A stretch of 64,000 bases of DNA from Prosopocoilus inquinatus (lineage: Eukaryota > Arthropoda > Insecta > Coleoptera > Lucanidae): positions 45,788,001 to 45,852,000 of the forward strand of contig CM069873.1 in the NCBI GenBank assembly GCA_036172665.1, written 5' to 3'. Made by a program: the position numbers and the translations under genes. The notes beneath the pieces are model-generated. The model did no database searches. It was given only the letters and a program-made list of their open reading frames with translations, and had not been told where the DNA came from. Positions 1-10,428 of this stretch are shown here, piece by piece; position 1 is the stretch's first letter; each line of letters opens with the position of its first letter.

Positions 1-148
1 TGTATCTAATCGATCCTTACTTAGCTACTATGTTATTTCACGTTTCGATGGACTCCAATAACTCTGATGTGAGATACAAAGTTTCGGACGCAGCAGAAGC
101 TGGAAATAGTTTTGAACGAAACAACACGTATCAGCGTTGTTCCTGTGA
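1..148 (+). repeat. 148-bp A monomer (single T deletion), copy at 1
   Basis: AAAGTTTCGG in place of AAAGTTTTCGG removes one T from the run near monomer position 82-85. The same change heads the 11-monomer cassettes at 6109, 23690 and 35162, but not at 52887, so it marks a lineage of four copies. Confidence 0.9.
121..141. other. Short dyad symmetry in the monomer (representative)
   Basis: AACAAC and GTTGTT are perfect 6-bp inverted arms separated by 10 bases, at monomer positions 121-126 and 137-142. In this 148-bp monomer all positions are one lower. The loop varies (ACGTATCAGC, ACGCATTAGC, ACGTATTAGC) while the arms are kept in most monomers. Type I monomers change the left arm to AACAGC and the 146-bp monomers shorten it. 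The dyad could form a small hairpin or be a protein site; no function is shown. Confidence 0.6.
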
Positions 149-297
149 TGTATCTAATCGATCCTTACTTAGCTACTATGTTATTTGACGTTTCGATGGA
201 CTCCAATAACTCTGATGTGAGATACAAAGTTTTCGGACGCAGCAGAAGCTGGAAATAGTTTTAAACGAAACAACACGCATTAGGGTTGTTCCTGTGA

Positions 298-446
298 TGT
301 ATCTAATCGATCCTTACTCATCTATCATTTTATTTGACGTTTGGATGGACTCCAGTAACTCTGATGTGAGATACAAAGTTTTCGGACGCAGCAGAAGCTG
401 GAAATAGTTTTGAACGAAACAACACGTATTAGCGTTGTTCCTGTGA
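298..446 (+). repeat. Monomer type C (representative)
   Basis: Diagnostic bases: TTACTCATCTATCA at 17-30, then TTTTATT instead of TGTTATT near 31-37, G at 46 (TTTGGATGG), CCAGT at 55-59, CAAAG, and G at 115. This form is followed by D. The C' form (1937, 5066, 8045, 16836, 23094, 34566, 51397, 52291) has TTCGAACG and GGAGATAGTTTC and is followed by F or, at the right end, by a J form. A related C'' form has TGTTATT and the C' second half. Confidence 0.8.
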
Positions 447-595
447 TGTATCTAATCGATCCTTAGTTAGCTACTATGTTATTTGACGTTTCGATGGACT
501 CCAATAACTCTAATGTGAGATACGAAATTTTCGGACGCAGCAGAAGCTGGAAATAGTTTTAAACGAAACAACACGTATTAGCGTTGTTCCTGTGA
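447..595 (+). repeat. Monomer type D (representative)
   Basis: The start TTAGTTAGCTACTA at 17-30 marks the type. C at 46, CCAAT, AATGTG at 66-71, CGAAATTTTCGG at 77-88 and A at 115 follow. The TTAG puts a stop codon into the frame that is open across most other monomers. Copies also start at 6555, 10131, 11025, 15942, 18773, 19667, 24136, 27861, 28755, 30245, 31139, 35608, 39333, 40227, 43952, 44843, 53334, 55577, 56721, 58655 and 61439. Confidence 0.85.
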
Positions 596-744
596 TGTAT
601 CTAATCGATCCTTACACATCTATCATGTTATTTGACGTTTCGATGGACTCTAGTAACTCTAATGTGAGATACGAAATTTTCGGACGCAGCAGAAGCTGGA
701 AATAGTTTTAAACGAAACAACACGCATTAGCGTTGTTCCTGTGA
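596..744 (+). repeat. Monomer type E (representative)
   Basis: The start TTACACATCTATCA at 17-30 is unique to this type. CTAGT at 55-59, AATGTG, CGAAATTTTCGG and A at 115 follow. E normally precedes F and follows D, J or M. Copies with C-to-T at the start of GATTCTAGT at 21455 and 32927 are matching markers of the two 11.3-kb duplicates. Confidence 0.82.
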
Positions 745-893
745 TGTATCTAATCGATCCTTACTCATCTATCATGTTATTTGACGTTTGGATGGACTCC
801 AGTAACTCTGATGTGAGATACAAAGTTCTCGGTCGCAGCAGAAGCTGGAAATAATTTTGAACGAAACAACACGTATTAGCGTTGTTCCTGTGA
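745..893 (+). repeat. Monomer type F (representative)
   Basis: Diagnostic bases: TTACTCATCTATCA, G at 46, CCAGT, GATGTG, CAAAGTTCTCGGTCG at 77-91, GGAAATAATTTTG at 103-115, and GTATTAGCG. The CTCGGTCG and AATAATTTTG parts are shared only with L and with hybrids. F is one of the commonest types, and nearly every copy is followed by G, giving F-G-I or F-G-H triplets. Confidence 0.85.
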
Positions 894-1042
894 TGTATCT
901 AATCGATCCTTACTTATCTACTATGTTATTTGACGTTTCAATGGACTCTAGTAACTCTGATGTGAGATACGAAGTTTTTGGACGCAGCAGAAGCTGGAAA
1001 TAGTTTTAAACGAAACAACACGCATTAGCGTTGTTCCTGTGA

Positions 1043-1191
1043 TGTATCTAATCGATCCTTGCTCATCTATCATGTTATTTGACGTTTGGATGGACTCTAG
1101 TAAATCTAATGTGAGATACGAAATTTTCGGACGCAGCAGAAGCTGGAAATAGTTTTAAACGAAACAACACGCATTAGCGTTGTTCCTGTGA
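1043..1191 (+). repeat. Monomer type H (representative)
   Basis: The start TTGCTCATCTATCA, G at 46, CTAGT, then AAATCTAATGTG at 61-72 and CGAAATTTTCGG define H (1043, 7151, 24732, 36204, 53930, 57019). The H'' form has AACTCTAATGTG (4172, 12664, 13856, 22200, 33672, 46929, 47674, 49758, 50503). In 4172, 22200 and 33672 it also has ACACACATT near the end, a marker shared by related blocks. Confidence 0.8.
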
Positions 1192-1340
1192 TGTATCTAA
1201 TCGATCCTTACTCATCTATCATGTTATTTGACGTTTGGATGGACTCCAGTAACTCTGATGTGAGATACAAAGTTCTCGGTCGCAGCAGAAGCTGGAAATA
1301 ATTTTGAACGAAACAACACGTATTAGCGTTGTTCCTGTGA

Positions 1341-1489
1341 TGTATCTAATCGATCCTTACTTATCTACTATGTTATTTGACGTTTCGATGGACTCTAGTA
1401 ACTCTGATGTGAGATACGAAGTTTTTGGACGCAGCAGAAGCTGGAAATAGTTTTAAACGAAACAACACGCATTAGCGTTGTTCCTGTGA
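1341..1489 (+). repeat. Monomer type G (representative)
   Basis: Diagnostic bases: TTACTTATCTACTA at 17-30, C at 46, CTAGT at 55-59, GATGTG, CGAAGTTTTTGG at 77-88, and A at 115. Sub-forms include TTCAATGG after F in the 11-monomer cassette (894, 7002, 24583, 36055, 53781) and G', with TATTGGACG at 34-42 (3725, 12515, 13707, 16687, 21753, 33225, 42164, 46780, 47227, 49609, 50056). Confidence 0.85.
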
Positions 1490-1638
1490 TGTATCTAATC
1501 GATCCTTGCTCATCTATCATGTTATTTGACGTTTGGATGGACTCTAGTAACTCTGATGTGAGATACGAAGTTTTTGGACGCAGCAGGAGCTGGAAATAGT
1601 TTTAAACGAAACAGCACGCATTAGCGTTGTTCCTGTGA
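1490..1638 (+). repeat. Monomer type I (representative)
   Basis: It starts TTGCTCATCTATCA like H, but has GATGTG, CGAAGTTTTTGG, G at 98 (AGCAGGAGC) and G at 125 (AACAGCACG). It usually ends a cassette and precedes A. The I' form with CCTAGCTCATC (5960, 23541, 35013) sits just before the three T-deleted A monomers whose left neighbour is visible. The I'' form with TTACTCATC lies at 20263, 29202, 31735, 40674 and 45290; 29202 and 40674 also carry TTTTTTTACG instead of TTTTTGGACG. Confidence 0.82.
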
Positions 1639-1787
1639 TGTATCTAATCGATCCTTACTTAGCTACTATGTTATTTCACGTTTCGATGGACTCCAATAAC
1701 TCTGATGTGAGATACAAAGTTTTCGGACGCAGCAGAAGCTGGAAATAGTTTTGAACGAAACAACACGTATCAGCGTTGTTCCTGTGA
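1639..1787 (+). repeat. Monomer type A (representative)
   Basis: Diagnostic bases in monomer coordinates: TTACTTAGCTACTA at 17-30, C at 39 (TTTCACG), C at 46, CCAAT at 55-59, GATGTG at 66-71, CAAAG at 77-81, G at 115, and GTATCAGCG at 129-137. The C at 39 and the C at 134 mark the type. A usually follows I and precedes B. Other full copies start at 2533, 4768, 7747, 8641, 9684, 13260, 14452, 15495, 25328, 26371, 27414, 36800, 37843, 38886, 42462, 43505, 51099, 51993 and 52887. Confidence 0.85.
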
Positions 1788-1936
1788 TGTATCTAATCGA
1801 TCCTTACTTAGCTACTATGTTATTTGACGTTTCGATGGACTCCAATAACTCTGATGTGAGATACAAAGTTTTCGGACGCAGCAGAAGCTGGAAATAGTTT
1901 TAAACGAAACAACACGCATTAGGGTTGTTCCTGTGA
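1788..1936 (+). repeat. Monomer type B (representative)
   Basis: Like A, but with G at 39 (TTTGACG), A at 115 (TTTTAAACG) and GCATTAGGG at 129-137. A sub-form called B' has GCATTAGCG instead (2682, 8790, 13409, 14601, 25477). Another, B'', has TTTTCGAACG and GGAGATAGTTTC in its second half (9833, 15644, 18475, 27563). The AGGG form is followed by type C or its C' form at every place I read it, so the two are inherited as a pair. Confidence 0.8.
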
Positions 1937-2830
1937 TGTATCTAATCGATCCTTACTCATCTATCATTTTATTTGACGTTTGGATGGACTCCAGTAACTC
2001 TGATGTGAGATACAAAGTTTTCGAACGCAGCAGAAGCTGGAGATAGTTTCAAACGAAACAACACGCATTAGCGTTGTTCCTGTGATGTATCTAATCGATC
2101 CTTACTCATCTATCATGTTATTTGACGTTTGGATGGACTCCAGTAACTCTGATGTGAGATACAAAGTTCTCGGTCGCAGCAGAAGCTGGAAATAATTTTG
2201 AACGAAACAACACGTATTAGCGTTGTTCCTGTGATGTATCTAATCGATCCTTACTTATCTACTATGTTATTTGACGTTTCGATGGACTCTAGTAACTCTG
2301 ATGTGAGATACGAAGTTTTTGGACGCAGCAGAAGCTGGAAATAGTTTTAAACGAAACAACACGCATTAGCGTTGTTCCTGTGATGTATCTAATCGATCCT
2401 TGCTCATCTATCATGTTATTTGACGTTTGGATGGACTCTAGTAACTCTGATGTGAGATACGAAGTTTTTGGACGCAGCAGGAGCTGGAAATAGTTTTAAA
2501 CGAAACAGCACGCATTAGCGTTGTTCCTGTGATGTATCTAATCGATCCTTACTTAGCTACTATGTTATTTCACGTTTCGATGGACTCCAATAACTCTGAT
2601 GTGAGATACAAAGTTTTCGGACGCAGCAGAAGCTGGAAATAGTTTTGAACGAAACAACACGTATCAGCGTTGTTCCTGTGATGTATCTAATCGATCCTTA
2701 CTTAGCTACTATGTTATTTGACGTTTCGATGGACTCCAATAACTCTGATGTGAGATACAAAGTTTTCGGACGCAGCAGAAGCTGGAAATAGTTTTAAACG
2801 AAACAACACGCATTAGCGTTGTTCCTGTGA

Positions 2831-2979
2831 TGTATCTAATCGATCCTTACTCATCTATCATGTTATTTGGCGTTTCGATGGACTCCAGTAACTCTGATGT
2901 GAGATACAAAGTTTTCGAACGCAGCAGAAGCTGGAGATAGTTTCAAACGAAACAACACGCATTAGCGTTGTTCCTGTGA
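2831..2979 (+). repeat. Monomer type J (representative)
   Basis: Diagnostic bases: TTACTCATCTATCA with GGCG at 39-42 (TTTGGCGTTTCG), C at 46, CCAGT, GATGTG, CAAAGTTTTCGAACG, GGAGATAGTTTC. The J' form has TTCGGACG and a G-to-T change giving AGAATCTGG (9982, 15793, 18624, 27712, 30096, 39184, 43803). The J'' form has TTCGGACG and AGAAGCTGG (10876, 19518, 28606, 30990, 40078, 44694). J' and J'' are followed by D. Confidence 0.8.
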
Positions 2980-3128
2980 TGTATCTAATCGATCCTTACT
3001 CATCTATCATGTTATTTGACGTTTGGATGGACTCCAGTAACTCTGATGTGAAATACGAAGTTTTCGAACGCAGCAGAAGCTGGAGATAGTTTCAAACGAA
3101 ACAACACGCATTAGCGTTGTTCCTGTGA

Positions 3129-3277
3129 TGTATCTAATCGATCCTTACTCATCTATCATGTTATTTGGCGTTTCGATGGACTCCAGTAACTCTGATGTGA
3201 AATACAAAGTTCTCGGTCGCAGCAGAAGCTGAAAATAATTTTGAACGAAACAACACGTATTAGCGTTGTTCCTGTGA
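3129..3277 (+). repeat. Monomer type L (representative)
   Basis: First half as J (TTTGGCGTTTCG), then GTGAAATACAAAG, CTCGGTCG and GCTGAAAATAATTTTG. The GCTGAAAATAA change is private to L. Copies start at 5662, 11919, 21157, 32629, 41568, 46184 and 49015, always between K and M. L holds two GAAA words 48 bp apart (monomer positions 71-74 and 119-122), which fit the breakpoints of the 101-bp monomers. Confidence 0.8.
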
Positions 3278-3426
3278 TGTATCTAATCGATCCTTACTTA
3301 TCTACTATGTTATTTGACGTTTCGATGGACTCCAATAACTCTAATGTGAGATACGAAATTTTCGGACGCAGCAGAAGCTGGAAATAGTTTTAAACGAAAC
3401 AACACGTATTAGCGTTGTTCCTGTGA
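3278..3426 (+). repeat. Monomer type M (representative)
   Basis: G-type start (TTACTTATCTACTA) joined to a D-type body: CCAAT, AATGTG, CGAAATTTTCGG, A at 115, GTATTAG. Copies start at 5811 (ending GCATTAG), 12068, 21306, 32778, 41717, 46333 and 49164. M always follows L and normally precedes E; at 5811 it precedes I'. It reads as an old hybrid of G and D. Confidence 0.78.
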
Positions 3427-5512
3427 TGTATCTAATCGATCCTTACACATCTATCATGTTATTTGACGTTTCGATGGACTCTAGTAACTCTAATGTGAGA
3501 TACGAAATTTTCGGACGCAGCAGAAGCTGGAAATAGTTTTAAACGAAACAACACGCATTAGCGTTGTTCCTGTGATGTATCTAATCGATCCTTACTCATC
3601 TATCATGTTATTTGACGTTTGGATGGACTCCAGTAACTCTGATGTGAGATACAAAGTTCTCGGTCGCAGCAGAAGCTGGAAATAATTTTGAACGAAACAA
3701 CACGTATTAGCGTTGTTCCTGTGATGTATCTAATCGATCCTTACTTATCTACTATGTTATTGGACGTTTCGATGGACTCTAGTAACTCTGATGTGAGATA
3801 CGAAGTTTTTGGACGCAGCAGAAGCTGGAAATAGTTTTAAACGAAACAACACGCATTAGCGTTGTTCCTGTGATGTATCTAATCGATCCTTGCTCATCTA
3901 TCATGTTATTTGACGTTTGGATGGACTCTAGTAACTCTGATGTGAGATACGAAGTTTTTGGACGCAGCAGGAGCTGGAAATAGTTTTAAACGAAACAGCA
4001 CGCATTAGCGTTGTTCCTGTGATGTATCTAATCGATCCTTACTTATCTACTATGTTATTTGACGTTTCGATGGACTCTAGTAACTCTGATGTGAGATACG
4101 AAGTTTTTGGACGCAGCAGAAGCTGGAAATAGTTTTAAACGAAACAACACGCATTAGCGTTGTTCCTGTGATGTATCTAATCGATCCTTGCTCATCTATC
4201 ATGTTATTTGACGTTTGGATGGACTCTAGTAACTCTAATGTGAGATACGAAATTTTCGGACGCAGCAGAAGCTGGAAATAGTTTTAAACGAAACAACACA
4301 CATTAGCGTTGTTCCTGTGATGTATCTAATCGATCCTTACTCATCTATCATGTTATTTGACGTTTGGATGGACTCCAGTAACTCTGATGTGAGATACAAA
4401 GTTCTCGGTCGCAGCAGAAGCTGGAAATAATTTTGAACGAAACAACACGTATTAGCGTTGTTCCTGTGATGTATCTAATCGATCCTTACTTATCTACTAT
4501 GTTATTTGACGTTTCGATGGACTCTAATAACTCTGATGTGAGATACGAAGTTTTTGGACGCAGCAGAAGCTGGAAATAGTTTTAAACGAAACAACACGCA
4601 TTAGCGTTGTTCCTGTGATGTATCTAATCGATCCTTGCTCATCTATCATGTTATTTGACGTTTGGATGGACTCTAGTAACTCTGATGTGAGATACGAAGT
4701 TTTTGGACGCAGCAGGAGCTGGAAATAGTTTTAAACGAAACAGCACGCATTAGCGTTGTTCCTGTGATGTATCTAATCGATCCTTACTTAGCTACTATGT
4801 TATTTCACGTTTCGATGGACTCCAATAACTCTGATGTGAGATACAAAGTTTTCGGACGCAGCAGAAGCTGGAAATAGTTTTGAACGAAACAACACGTATC
4901 AGCGTTGTTCCTGTGATGTATCTAATCGATCCTTACTTAGCTACTATGTTATTTGACGTTTCGATGGACTCCAATAACTCTGATGTGAGATACAAAGTTT
5001 TCGGACGCAGCAGAAGCTGGAAATAGTTTTAAACGAAACAACACGCATTAGGGTTGTTCCTGTGATGTATCTAATCGATCCTTACTCATCTATCATTTTA
5101 TTTGACGTTTGGATGGACTCCAGTAACTCTGATGTGAGATACAAAGTTTTCGAACGCAGCAGAAGCTGGAGATAGTTTCAAACGAAACAACACGCATTAG
5201 CGTTGTTCCTGTGATGTATCTAATCGATCCTTACTCATCTATCATGTTATTTGACGTTTGGATGGACTCCAGTAACTCTGATGTGAGATACAAAGTTCTC
5301 GGTCGCAGCAGAAGCTGGAAATAATTTTGAACGAAACAACACGTATTAGCGTTGTTCCTGTGATGTATCTAATCGATCCTTACTTATCTACTATGTTATT
5401 TGACGTTTCGATGGACTCTAGTAACTCTGATGTGAGATACGAAGTTTTTGGACGCAGCAGAAGCTGGAAATAGTTTTAAACGAAACAACACGTATTAGCG
5501 TTGTTCCTGTGA

Positions 5513-5661
5513 TGTATCTAATCGATCCTTACTCATCTATCATGTTATTTGACGTTTGGATGGACTCCAGTAACTCTGATGTGAAATACAAAGTTTTCGA
5601 ACGCAGCAGAAGCTGGAGATAGTTTCAAACGAAACAACACGCATTAGCGTTGTTCCTGTGA
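5513..5661 (+). repeat. Monomer type K (representative)
   Basis: It resembles C'' but has A at 73 (GTGAAATAC). TTCGAACG and GGAGATAGTTTC are present. K is followed by L except at 60891 and 63377, where a 101-bp truncated monomer takes the L position. Other copies start at 2980 (with CGAAG), 11770, 21008, 32480, 41419, 46035 and 48866. Confidence 0.8.
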
Positions 5662-5959
5662 TGTATCTAATCGATCCTTACTCATCTATCATGTTATTTG
5701 GCGTTTCGATGGACTCCAGTAACTCTGATGTGAAATACAAAGTTCTCGGTCGCAGCAGAAGCTGAAAATAATTTTGAACGAAACAACACGTATTAGCGTT
5801 GTTCCTGTGATGTATCTAATCGATCCTTACTTATCTACTATGTTATTTGACGTTTCGATGGACTCCAATAACTCTAATGTGAGATACGAAATTTTCGGAC
5901 GCAGCAGAAGCTGGAAATAGTTTTAAACGAAACAACACGCATTAGCGTTGTTCCTGTGA
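5513..5959 (+). repeat. K-L-M three-monomer insertion (447 bp)
   Basis: In the related blocks at 21008-23689 and 32480-35161 the order is C'-F-G-I'-A(148 bp). Here three extra monomers, K-L-M, sit between G and I', exactly 3 x 149 bases. The flanking monomers carry mixed ends: G at 5364 ends GTATTAG and M at 5811 ends GCATTAG. This fits a recombination or conversion tract copied from a K-L-M cassette such as 2980-3426. Loss of K-L-M from the other blocks is the alternative. Confidence 0.75.
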
Positions 5960-6108
5960 TGTATCTAATCGATCCTAGCTCATCTATCATGTTATTTGAC
6001 GTTTGGATGGACTCTAGTAACTCTGATGTGAGATACGAAGTTTTTGGACGCAGCAGGAGCTGGAAATAGTTTTAAACGAAACAGCACGCATTAGCGTTGT
6101 TCCTGTGA

Positions 6109-6256
6109 TGTATCTAATCGATCCTTACTTAGCTACTATGTTATTTCACGTTTCGATGGACTCCAATAACTCTGATGTGAGATACAAAGTTTCGGACGCA
6201 GCAGAAGCTGGAAATAGTTTTGAACGAAACAACACGTATCAGCGTTGTTCCTGTGA
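6109..6256 (+). repeat. 148-bp A monomer, copy at 6109
   Basis: Same T deletion as position 1. The frame change opens a 63-codon frame (6105-6296), which is not a gene: it starts at GTG-ATG of the array and ends in the next monomer. Confidence 0.9.
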
Positions 6257-9087
6257 TGTATCTAATCGATCCTTACTTAGCTACTATGTTATTTGACGTT
6301 TCGATGGACTCCAATAACTCTGATGTGAGATACAAAGTTTTCGGACGCAGCAGAAGCTGGAAATAGTTTTAAACGAAACAACACGCATTAGGGTTGTTCC
6401 TGTGATGTATCTAATCGATCCTTACTCATCTATCATTTTATTTGACGTTTGGATGGACTCCAGTAACTCTGATGTGAGATACAAAGTTTTCGGACGCAGC
6501 AGAAGCTGGAAATAGTTTTGAACGAAACAACACGTATTAGCGTTGTTCCTGTGATGTATCTAATCGATCCTTAGTTAGCTACTATGTTATTTGACGTTTC
6601 GATGGACTCCAATAACTCTAATGTGAGATACGAAATTTTCGGACGCAGCAGAAGCTGGAAATAGTTTTAAACGAAACAACACGTATTAGCGTTGTTCCTG
6701 TGATGTATCTAATCGATCCTTACACATCTATCATGTTATTTGACGTTTCGATGGACTCTAGTAACTCTAATGTGAGATACGAAATTTTCGGACGCAGCAG
6801 AAGCTGGAAATAGTTTTAAACGAAACAACACGCATTAGCGTTGTTCCTGTGATGTATCTAATCGATCCTTACTCATCTATCATGTTATTTGACGTTTGGA
6901 TGGACTCCAGTAACTCTGATGTGAGATACAAAGTTCTCGGTCGCAGCAGAAGCTGGAAATAATTTTGAACGAAACAACACGTATTAGCGTTGTTCCTGTG
7001 ATGTATCTAATCGATCCTTACTTATCTACTATGTTATTTGACGTTTCAATGGACTCTAGTAACTCTGATGTGAGATACGAAGTTTTTGGACGCAGCAGAA
7101 GCTGGAAATAGTTTTAAACGAAACAACACGCATTAGCGTTGTTCCTGTGATGTATCTAATCGATCCTTGCTCATCTATCATGTTATTTGACGTTTGGATG
7201 GACTCTAGTAAATCTAATGTGAGATACGAAATTTTCGGACGCAGCAGAAGCTGGAAATAGTTTTAAACGAAACAACACGCATTAGCGTTGTTCCTGTGAT
7301 GTATCTAATCGATCCTTACTCATCTATCATGTTATTTGACGTTTGGATGGACTCCAGTAACTCTGATGTGAGATACAAAGTTCTCGGTCGCAGCAGAAGC
7401 TGGAAATAATTTTGAACGAAACAACACGTATTAGCGTTGTTCCTGTGATGTATCTAATCGATCCTTACTTATCTACTATGTTATTTGACGTTTCGATGGA
7501 CTCTAGTAACTCTGATGTGAGATACGAAGTTTTTGGACGCAGCAGAAGCTGGAAATAGTTTTAAACGAAACAACACGCATTAGCGTTGTTCCTGTGATGT
7601 ATCTAATCGATCCTTGCTCATCTATCATGTTATTTGACGTTTGGATGGACTCTAGTAACTCTGATGTGAGATACGAAGTTTTTGGACGCAGCAGGAGCTG
7701 GAAATAGTTTTAAACGAAACAGCACGCATTAGCGTTGTTCCTGTGATGTATCTAATCGATCCTTACTTAGCTACTATGTTATTTCACGTTTCGATGGACT
7801 CCAATAACTCTGATGTGAGATACAAAGTTTTCGGACGCAGCAGAAGCTGGAAATAGTTTTGAACGAAACAACACGTATCAGCGTTGTTCCTGTGATGTAT
7901 CTAATCGATCCTTACTTAGCTACTATGTTATTTGACGTTTCGATGGACTCCAATAACTCTGATGTGAGATACAAAGTTTTCGGACGCAGCAGAAGCTGGA
8001 AATAGTTTTAAACGAAACAACACGCATTAGGGTTGTTCCTGTGATGTATCTAATCGATCCTTACTCATCTATCATTTTATTTGACGTTTGGATGGACTCC
8101 AGTAACTCTGATGTGAGATACAAAGTTTTCGAACGCAGCAGAAGCTGGAGATAGTTTCAAACGAAACAACACGCATTAGCGTTGTTCCTGTGATGTATCT
8201 AATCGATCCTTACTCATCTATCATGTTATTTGACGTTTGGATGGACTCCAGTAACTCTGATGTGAGATACAAAGTTCTCGGTCGCAGCAGAAGCTGGAAA
8301 TAATTTTGAACGAAACAACACGTATTAGCGTTGTTCCTGTGATGTATCTAATCGATCCTTACTTATCTACTATGTTATTTGACGTTTCGATGGACTCTAG
8401 TAACTCTGATGTGAGATACGAAGTTTTTGGACGCAGCAGAAGCTGGAAATAGTTTTAAACGAAACAACACGCATTAGCGTTGTTCCTGTGATGTATCTAA
8501 TCGATCCTTGCTCATCTATCATGTTATTTGACGTTTGGATGGACTCTAGTAACTCTGATGTGAGATACGAAGTTTTTGGACGCAGCAGGAGCTGGAAATA
8601 GTTTTAAACGAAACAGCACGCATTAGCGTTGTTCCTGTGATGTATCTAATCGATCCTTACTTAGCTACTATGTTATTTCACGTTTCGATGGACTCCAATA
8701 ACTCTGATGTGAGATACAAAGTTTTCGGACGCAGCAGAAGCTGGAAATAGTTTTGAACGAAACAACACGTATCAGCGTTGTTCCTGTGATGTATCTAATC
8801 GATCCTTACTTAGCTACTATGTTATTTGACGTTTCGATGGACTCCAATAACTCTGATGTGAGATACAAAGTTTTCGGACGCAGCAGAAGCTGGAAATAGT
8901 TTTAAACGAAACAACACGCATTAGCGTTGTTCCTGTGATGTATCTAATCGATCCTTACTCATCTATCATGTTATTTGGCGTTTCGATGGACTCCAGTAAC
9001 TCTGATGTGAGATACAAAGTTTTCGAACGCAGCAGAAGCTGGAGATAGTTTCAAACGAAACAACACGCATTAGCGTTGTTCCTGTGA
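6109..9087 (+). repeat. 20-monomer block, copy 2
   Basis: Repeats the order of 1-2979 monomer for monomer, beginning with the 148-bp A. It continues into E-F-G-I at 9088, so the right breakpoint with copy 1 falls at the J monomer. The monomer before it (5960) is the I' form with CCTAGCTCATC, which also precedes the T-deleted A at 23690 and 35162. Confidence 0.85.
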
Positions 9088-10279
9088 TGTATCTAATCGA
9101 TCCTTACACATCTATCATGTTATTTGACGTTTCGATGGACTCTAGTAACTCTAATGTGAGATACGAAATTTTCGGACGCAGCAGAAGCTGGAAATAGTTT
9201 TAAACGAAACAACACGCATTAGCGTTGTTCCTGTGATGTATCTAATCGATCCTTACTCATCTATCATGTTATTTGACGTTTGGATGGACTCCAGTAACTC
9301 TGATGTGAGATACAAAGTTCTCGGTCGCAGCAGAAGCTGGAAATAATTTTGAACGAAACAACACGTATTAGCGTTGTTCCTGTGATGTATCTAATCTATC
9401 CTTACTTATCTACTATGTTATTTGACGTTTCGATGGACTCTAGTAACTCTGATGTGAGATACGAAGTTTTTGGACGCAGCAGAAGCTGGAAATAGTTTTA
9501 AACGAAACAACACGCATTAGCGTTGTTCCTGTGATGTATCTAATCGATCCTTGCTCATCTATCATGTTATTTGACGTTTGGATGGACTCTAGTAACTCTG
9601 ATGTGAGATACGAAGTTTTTGGACGCAGCAGGAGCTGGAAATAGTTTTAAACGAAACAGCACGCATTAGCGTTGTTCCTGTGATGTATCTAATCGATCCT
9701 TACTTAGCTACTATGTTATTTCACGTTTCGATGGACTCCAATAACTCTGATGTGAGATACAAAGTTTTCGGACGCAGCAGAAGCTGGAAATAGTTTTGAA
9801 CGAAACAACACGTATCAGCGTTGTTCCTGTGATGTATCTAATCGATCCTTACTTAGCTACTATGTTATTTGATGTTTCGATGGACTCCAATAACTCTGAT
9901 GTGAGATACAAAGTTTTCGAACGCAGCAGAAGCTGGAGATAGTTTCAAACGAAACAACACGCATTAGCGTTGTTCCTGTGATGTATCTAATCGATCCTTA
10001 CTCATCTATCATGTTATTTGGCGTTTCGATGGACTCCAGTAACTCTGATGTGAGATACAAAGTTTTCGGACGCAGCAGAATCTGGAAATAGTTTTGAACG
10101 AAACAACACGTATTAGCGTTGTTCCTGTGATGTATCTAATCGATCCTTAGTTAGCTACTATGTTATTTGACGTTTCGATGGACTCCAATAACTCTAATGT
10201 GAGATACGAAATTTTCGGACGCAGCAGAAGCTGGAAATAGTTTTAAACGAAACAACACGTATTAGCGTTGTTCCTGTGA

Positions 10280-10428
10280 TGTATCTAATCGATCCTTACT
10301 CATCTATCATGTTATTTGGCGTTTCGATGGACTCCAGTAACTCTGACGTGAGATACAAAGTTTTCGGACGCAGCAGAAGCTGGAAATAGTTTTAAACGAA
10401 ACAACACGCATTAGCGTTGTTCCTGTGA
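10280..10428 (+). repeat. Monomer type N (representative)
   Basis: J-like first half (TTTGGCG, C at 46, CCAGT) with GACGTG at 66-71 and TTCGGACG, A at 115. GACGTG marks the type. Copies start at 16091, 18922, 28010, 30394, 39482, 44101, 55726 and 58804. Copies 18922 and 30394 share GGAAGCAGC. At 59400 and 61886 the mark reads GACCTG with TTTTTGG. N is followed by O except for those last two. Confidence 0.8.

Larger units (their letters stand above)
1..2979 (+). repeat. 20-monomer block, copy 1
   Basis: The order read is A(148 bp)-B-C-D-E-F-G-H-F-G-I-A-B-C'-F-G-I-A-B'-J. The same 20 types in the same order, including the T-deleted first monomer, the TTCAATGG form of G and the AAATCTAATG form of H, recur at 6109-9087 (offset 6,108). 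I noticed no difference between the two copies. After position 2979 the order departs: K-L-M here, E-F-G there. Confidence 0.85.
2980..5512 (+). repeat. 17-monomer block shared with 21008-23540 and 32480-35012
   Basis: Order K-L-M-E-F-G'-I-G-H''-F-G-I-A-B-C'-F-G. The same order occurs at 21008-23540 (offset 18,028) and 32480-35012, with the ACACACATT mark in H'' in all three. Small differences exist: CGAAG in K at 2980, and CTAATAAC in the G at 4470. The last G here ends GTATTAG rather than GCATTAG, which fits the K-L-M junction that follows. Confidence 0.82.

Noticed and set aside
6105..6296. 63-codon open frame, identical at 23686-23877 and 35158-35349
   Set aside because: It lies wholly inside satellite monomers and exists because of one T deletion. 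Its three identical copies reflect array duplication, not gene conservation.
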